In this document: positions 60,077-64,000 of the stretch, in pieces
Layout: each line of letters begins with the position of its first letter
Numbering within the stretch: position 1 is the stretch's first letter
NCBI GenBank assembly: GCA_036571765.1
Contig: BROE01000005.1
Location: forward strand, 6,183,614-6,247,613
Length of the DNA: 64,000 bases
Origin: Plecoglossus altivelis
Lineage: Eukaryota > Chordata > Actinopteri > Osmeriformes > Plecoglossidae
Direction of reading: 5' to 3'
Position numbers and translations under genes: made by a program
The notes under the pieces: generated by a model
Databases searched by the model: none
Told to the model about the DNA's origin: nothing
Seen by the model: only the letters and a program-made list of their open reading frames with translations

Positions 60077-62299
60077 TTAGCTGGGGGAGTAGCGGTCGAT
60101 GGTGCGAGACTCGGAGAGGCTCTGCGGGGGCGGGGGGAGGGACAGCTGCTGGCCCAGGACGTCCATCTTGTCGTGGGTGAGGCCCAGGTGTTCGGCCGCC
60201 AGTTTGGACAGCGGGTAGAGGCTCTCCATGGCCTTGGCGTCTGCCAGCAGGTGCTGCTGAGCCTGGGCCAGGAGCTCCGAGGCCTTCTCCTGCTTCAGCC
60301 CCAGGTGCTCCGCCGCGTACTTGCTCAGAGGGTAGATCCCCTCCGTGAAGTCCAGCTTCAGCTTGCCGTCGGCCGTCAGGCCCCCCACCGCCCCGCCGCC
60401 GCTGTGCATCTTCATGTGGCTGATGAGGTTGCGCTGCTGGGCGAACTTCCCGCCGCACACCTGACACTCGTAGGGCTTCTCGCCCGAGTGGATGCGCATG
60501 TGCTCGGTGAGGCGGTACTGGCGCGTGAAGCGCATGCCGCACGAGTCGCAGGCGAAGGGCTTGAGGCCCAGGTGGCTGCGCATGTGCCGCGTCATGGTAC
60601 CACGCTGGGTGAACTTCTTCCCGCAGATGCTGCAGGGGTACGGCCGCGTCAGCCAGTGGGTCTTCTCGTGCTGCCGCAGGGTGGCCGGGTCCTTGTAGGA
60701 CTTCTCACAGGAAGAGCAGCGGTACGGTCGTATGATCTCCCCCAGCCCCACGCTCTGGCTGCTCTTGCTCTCCAGGTAGGACAGGCTGCTCAGGCTACTG
60801 TTGCTGTTGATGCTGCCGTTGCCGTTGGTGTTGCCGGTGGTCTTGGCGTTGCCGTTGGTGCCGCCCATCTCCCCTCCAGAGTGGTAGAGCTCCTCCTCGG
60901 TGTGGGTCTCCACGTGGGCGTTGAGCTGCTCAGAGCTGGGGAAGCCTTTGTCGCAGGGGATGCACACGTACAGGTTGTCCCCGAAGCTCTCCGGCTCGTA
61001 GGGCAGGTGAAAGCGCCCCAGGGGCCCCGGGGGGGAAGGGCGGCCCTCGCTGCTGCCCGTCTCCTCACTTCCGGATCCGCTCTTCTCGTCCTCGCCGTCG
61101 CAGCCCGCGCCCTGGTAGGCCCCCTCGCTCTCCTCCCCGGCCTTCCGGTGGTTGTGATGCTGGTGGTGGCCCTCGCGGTCCCCGTTTCCGACCCCGTCAT
61201 CCTCCTCTTCGTCCTCCTCCTCGTCCTCGGGCGTGTACAGCTGCTCGTGCTTCACCCAGCGGTAGACGTTGCCCACGTCCCTGCCAGGCTCCCTTTCCTC
61301 TGTGGGGGTGTCAGGGCTCGGGGGGCAGGGGTAGTGGTCTGGGCCATGGGAGCGAGGGCGGTGGAGGTGTGGATGATGGGGGCCTAGTGGCTGGGTGAGG
61401 TGGGGGTAGGGGTGAGGAGGGAGAGACCCAGCCTGGTCAGCTGTCTCCATCTTCTCTGTTGGGTAGGCCCCTCCTTTGGGTCCCAGGAGGGGGCTGGCTC
61501 GACCGCTCAGCGCCCTATCTCTCTCATCATCGTTGTGGGGCAGCGCTTGAACCTGGTGGGGGTGGGAGGGCGTGTGCTGGGACTGGGAGTTGGGGCTCTT
61601 CTTGGAGAGGTCCAGGCCATAGATGGGAGAGCAGTTCCTGTCAGCGTGGGCGGACCGCTGGCTAGGCTGGGACTGCGAGGAGGGGTACACCTGATGACCC
61701 TGGGAGGAGGTGGGGGCGTACAGCTCTCCGGCATGGGTGCCTAGGGGGAGGGGTGCGAGCTCCTCCGGAGGCGGGACGCGGGGCGTGTGACTGTTCACGA
61801 TCCCTCCGGGGAAACAGGACTGTATGACAGGGGTGGAGACCCTGTACCTCCCCCCTGCCCCTAAACTCAAACTGCTGGGGCCGATCTTCGGATAGGGCAG
61901 AAACTCGGGCGTCAGGCGGAAGGGGTACTTGCCGTTCCTCTTGAGCTTCTTCTTGCAAAGCGCCACCAGATCCAGCAGCTGCAGGTAGCTGGCGGCTGCC
62001 AGCACGCTCCCCAAGTTGGGTTCAGAGGGGGAGCTGGGGTCCCCGTCACTCAGACGACCGGTGTAGATGTAGTCTAGAATGACCCGGAACACCCCGGGAC
62101 TCACCATCTCGTGGTCAAGGTTAATGAGGTTGTCATGGACGACCAGGGACTTTAGATAGAGGCTGCTGGCCGCCAGAATGTTCTTGTGAGCTCGGAATAG
62201 AGCGTTCTGCACCACGATGATGACATCACACAGGAAGCCCTTAGTGCGCTGGGTGTTGAGCTGCAGGAGGAGGTGCCTAGCATGACTTGGGACTTCCAT
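60077..62299 (-). CDS. hic1: HIC1-type BTB/POZ zinc-finger transcriptional repressor, main coding exon
   Basis: This is a 740-residue protein counted from the chosen Met at 62299. A BTB/POZ domain spans about residues 8-119 and includes GFLCDVIIVVQNALFRAHKN; in this family it mediates oligomerisation and repression. The motif GLDLSKK at 228-234 is the known CtBP-binding motif of HIC1/HIC2. VKHE (Lys 350) matches the MKHE SUMO/acetyl switch of human HIC1. An acidic stretch follows at about 357-368. Five C2H2 fingers lie at 444-466, 526-548, 554-576, 582-604 and 610-632, with the first separated from the other four by a Ser/Asn/Gly-rich linker, as in HIC1. The C-terminus RTIDRYSPS matches HIC1 (human RTIDRFSPT); HIC2 lacks this tail. 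The product is nuclear and binds DNA. The start was chosen because a splice acceptor lies 30 bases upstream and human HIC1 begins at the equivalent point; a coding first exon is possible. The exon is GC- and CpG-rich. Fish carry hic1 and hic1-like ohnologs, and I cannot say which this is. Confidence 0.95.
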   Translation of the reverse strand: MEVPSHARHLLLQLNTQRTKGFLCDVIIVVQNALFRAHKNILAASSLYLKSLVVHDNLINLDHEMVSPGVFRVILDYIYTGRLSDGDPSSPSEPNLGSVLAAASYLQLLDLVALCKKKLKRNGKYPFRLTPEFLPYPKIGPSSLSLGAGGRYRVSTPVIQSCFPGGIVNSHTPRVPPPEELAPLPLGTHAGELYAPTSSQGHQVYPSSQSQPSQRSAHADRNCSPIYGLDLSKKSPNSQSQHTPSHPHQVQALPHNDDERDRALSGRASPLLGPKGGAYPTEKMETADQAGSLPPHPYPHLTQPLGPHHPHLHRPRSHGPDHYPCPPSPDTPTEEREPGRDVGNVYRWVKHEQLYTPEDEEEDEEEDDGVGNGDREGHHQHHNHRKAGEESEGAYQGAGCDGEDEKSGSGSEETGSSEGRPSPPGPLGRFHLPYEPESFGDNLYVCIPCDKGFPSSEQLNAHVETHTEEELYHSGGEMGGTNGNAKTTGNTNGNGSINSNSSLSSLSYLESKSSQSVGLGEIIRPYRCSSCEKSYKDPATLRQHEKTHWLTRPYPCSICGKKFTQRGTMTRHMRSHLGLKPFACDSCGMRFTRQYRLTEHMRIHSGEKPYECQVCGGKFAQQRNLISHMKMHSGGGAVGGLTADGKLKLDFTEGIYPLSKYAAEHLGLKQEKASELLAQAQQHLLADAKAMESLYPLSKLAAEHLGLTHDKMDVLGQQLSLPPPPQSLSESRTIDRYSPS

Positions 62300-62327
62300 G
62301 GCATCCAGCACTGTCTTCAGACCACCA

Positions 62328-62344
62328 CCTGGAACAGCAGAAAT
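62328..62344 (-). other. Splice acceptor of the large hic1 exon
   Basis: Read on the minus strand, a pyrimidine-rich stretch ends in CTGTTCCAG, with the exon starting at 62328. The open frame continues upstream to 62488 but shows no HIC1 similarity, so it is read as intron. The exon begins in phase, with two bases of a split codon before GGL-KTVLDAME, so an upstream exon could contribute coding sequence as in one human HIC1 isoform. Confidence 0.75.
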
Positions 62345-64000
62345 CTGTAAGCCTCCAGCTGCAAGCAGGCTGTACATTTGAAGAGAACACACCCAGGAAT
62401 GGAGTGTGACAAAACAAGGTTTTTCTAGAAGAATCCAACATTCTCTTTCGTCAAATCTTATATTAGAAGAAGAGCCATCATCGGTCACAGTGGGACATCA
62501 CACAGATTCACTTTTTGGTAGCGTTACTGTCTTTCTCTCATACATGAATATGTGTACACTGAGCATTTATGGATGTCAGTTGTTAAGGAAAGGAAGTTGG
62601 AAGGCCTTTGAAGACAGTAATGTAAAAGGTCATACACAAGAGGGTCTCACTATGACACTGGGTCAGTTCTAAGGGGGAGCAGAAGCCTTGGTTTTGTAAT
62701 AATCCGAGATTCAGATCTACACTTCCTTCACTACAGAGCTCTGACAGGTTTTTTTTTTGAAGACAGATATAAATGTGTTTTCTGCTTTTTGGCTTCCTGA
62801 TAAGATATTCCAGAAGTGGTGCGCAGACGTTTAAACAAAGTAAGAGTAGAGGTTTCACATGACGAACAGCAGGTATAAACCTGCAGGGGGAAAGGCACAT
62901 CCAAAAGCAGATCTCTTCGAGCTAGCGTTCGACCCAGTCATATAAGGAACTCTCACCAGAGGAACACTGGATGTAAATCACGGCAAAATGAGATGGCCCA
63001 ATAGTTTAACTTGAGATGAACTCTGGAATTCTAATGTACACACCCATCCTCACATAACAACGCAACACATTTGGAAAAAAGCACGCAGACACAATTGCCC
63101 AAATACACACACACAACGTTGTGTATTGTTGCACTAAGCCTTCTGTAAACACTATTAACAGTACAAATTTAGCAGGATGTATCGTTCAAACACTGGTTAC
63201 AGAAGATACTTTAGCTATGAGATGAAACAGTTTGTAACTGTCCCCAAGGTCTTGGTCTTACTGATGGGAAACAAGCGAGTAAATAAATATATCCGATCAT
63301 GCTCTTCCTGACATAACTTCATCCTCTTCTTGTTTATTTCATTGAGTATAAGCCCCTAGCTAGACAAACAGGGAAGTGAACTATTGCAGCAGGACTTTTA
63401 ATCACCCACTGAGTCTAAATTCTTCTGCTGTTACTTTCTGTTCTCCTGTTTGAACACCAGAACCCCCCCCCCTGCAAATGAGACTGAGAATCGTTTTAGA
63501 AAGTAATCTAGTAACATGGGTTTGTCACGTGTGAGTTTTTTTGTTTTTTTGTGTTGTTGTTTTTTTACAGACGTGAATGTCTCAGGCATGACAGACTTCT
63601 AACTCCATAATATAAAGTCCATGTCTAATTTTACACGTTAGATTTCGAGCAAGTTGCAGTGAAGTTTGGTTGATATATTCTCATTCCGTTTAAACTGAAA
63701 AGGAACTGCCTTTCAAATAAGGGATAGCTTAGGTGTAATAAAACATATAATCCTAATAGTTAACAGGTGTCTATTGCTAGTCGCTAAAACACCCTGCGGT
63801 GTTTGATTTACATGCTATCATATTTTAATACAAATTCAACCGAGCTCAACGGATCGAGATAAATGACAGAAGTTCGGAGTTTAAACTTGACGTTTCTCTC
63901 CCTCTCCAGTCCCCCGCTCTGGTCTAGTTTGACTGCAGCGCGCTGCGCACCAAACACACGCGGGTTGGTAGGCTACACACACCGCACACACACACACACA
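62345..64000. other. hic1 upstream region: first intron and possible promoter or exon 1
   Basis: Mostly AT-rich unique sequence with no convincing coding exon. A plausible minus-strand splice donor (CTCTG|GTGAGAG) lies near 62950, but no matching in-frame ATG exon is obvious. At 63900-63970 a short CpG-containing stretch (gcgcgctgcgcacc) could be a 5' UTR or promoter edge. The window stops in a (CA)n run from about 63983. miR-212/132, which lie upstream of HIC1 in mammals, were not found in this 1.6 kb and would be expected beyond the edge. Confidence 0.4.

Noticed and set aside
60017..61387. 456-codon open frame on the + strand across hic1
   Set aside because: It is antisense to the zinc-finger coding exon. 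Its Val/Leu/Ala/Gly-rich composition is what the complement of a GC-rich coding frame gives, and it matches no family.
62300..62488. 63-residue N-terminal extension of the hic1 frame
   Set aside because: It crosses a clear splice acceptor at 62329, has no BTB-family similarity and is best read as intron that happens to be open.

Overview
The window is vertebrate nuclear DNA, almost certainly from a ray-finned fish. The one intact gene is a fish-type HIC1 zinc-finger repressor. The rest is intron-like or intergenic sequence very rich in (CA)n, (GA)n and (CCCT)n microsatellites, minisatellites and degenerate repeats. A 10-N assembly gap lies at 27435-27444. No bacterial, phage, CRISPR or plasmid features are present.

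Layout. 1-36 kb has no recognisable intact gene. It holds dense simple repeats, several minisatellites (2.6, 10.6-11.3, 17.0, 19.4, 20.5, 21.1, 26.0 and 29.9 kb), an interspersed-repeat copy near 6.6 kb beside a perfect 34-bp palindrome, a degenerate transposon-like block at 13.3-14.3 kb, three good RFX X-box motifs (3.7, 7.1 and 9.9 kb), and a 587-bp block duplicated across the gap. At 36298-36482 on the + strand is an exon-like segment with clear protein similarity to SMG6 (EST1A). It is broken by a frameshift and has substitutions at conserved positions. 36.5-60 kb is again noncoding, with minisatellites at 37.7, 41.0, 47.3, 51.4 and 55.8 kb. 60077-62299 on the - strand is the large coding exon of hic1, and 62.3-64 kb is its upstream intron or promoter region.

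Interpretation. In human, HIC1 and SMG6 are convergent neighbours (established knowledge). The SMG6-like segment has the right orientation and lies on the correct (3') side of hic1, so conserved synteny supports both calls. I could not find by eye the downstream SMG6 PIN-domain exons between the segment and hic1. Together with the frameshift, this suggests a decayed smg6 copy, for example beside one member of a duplicated hic1 pair. Assembly error or exons missed by eye remain possible. I did not find a convincing new biological system. The best leads are the smg6 relic, the hic1 N- and C-terminal features, the twin E-box palindrome and the scattered RFX motifs.
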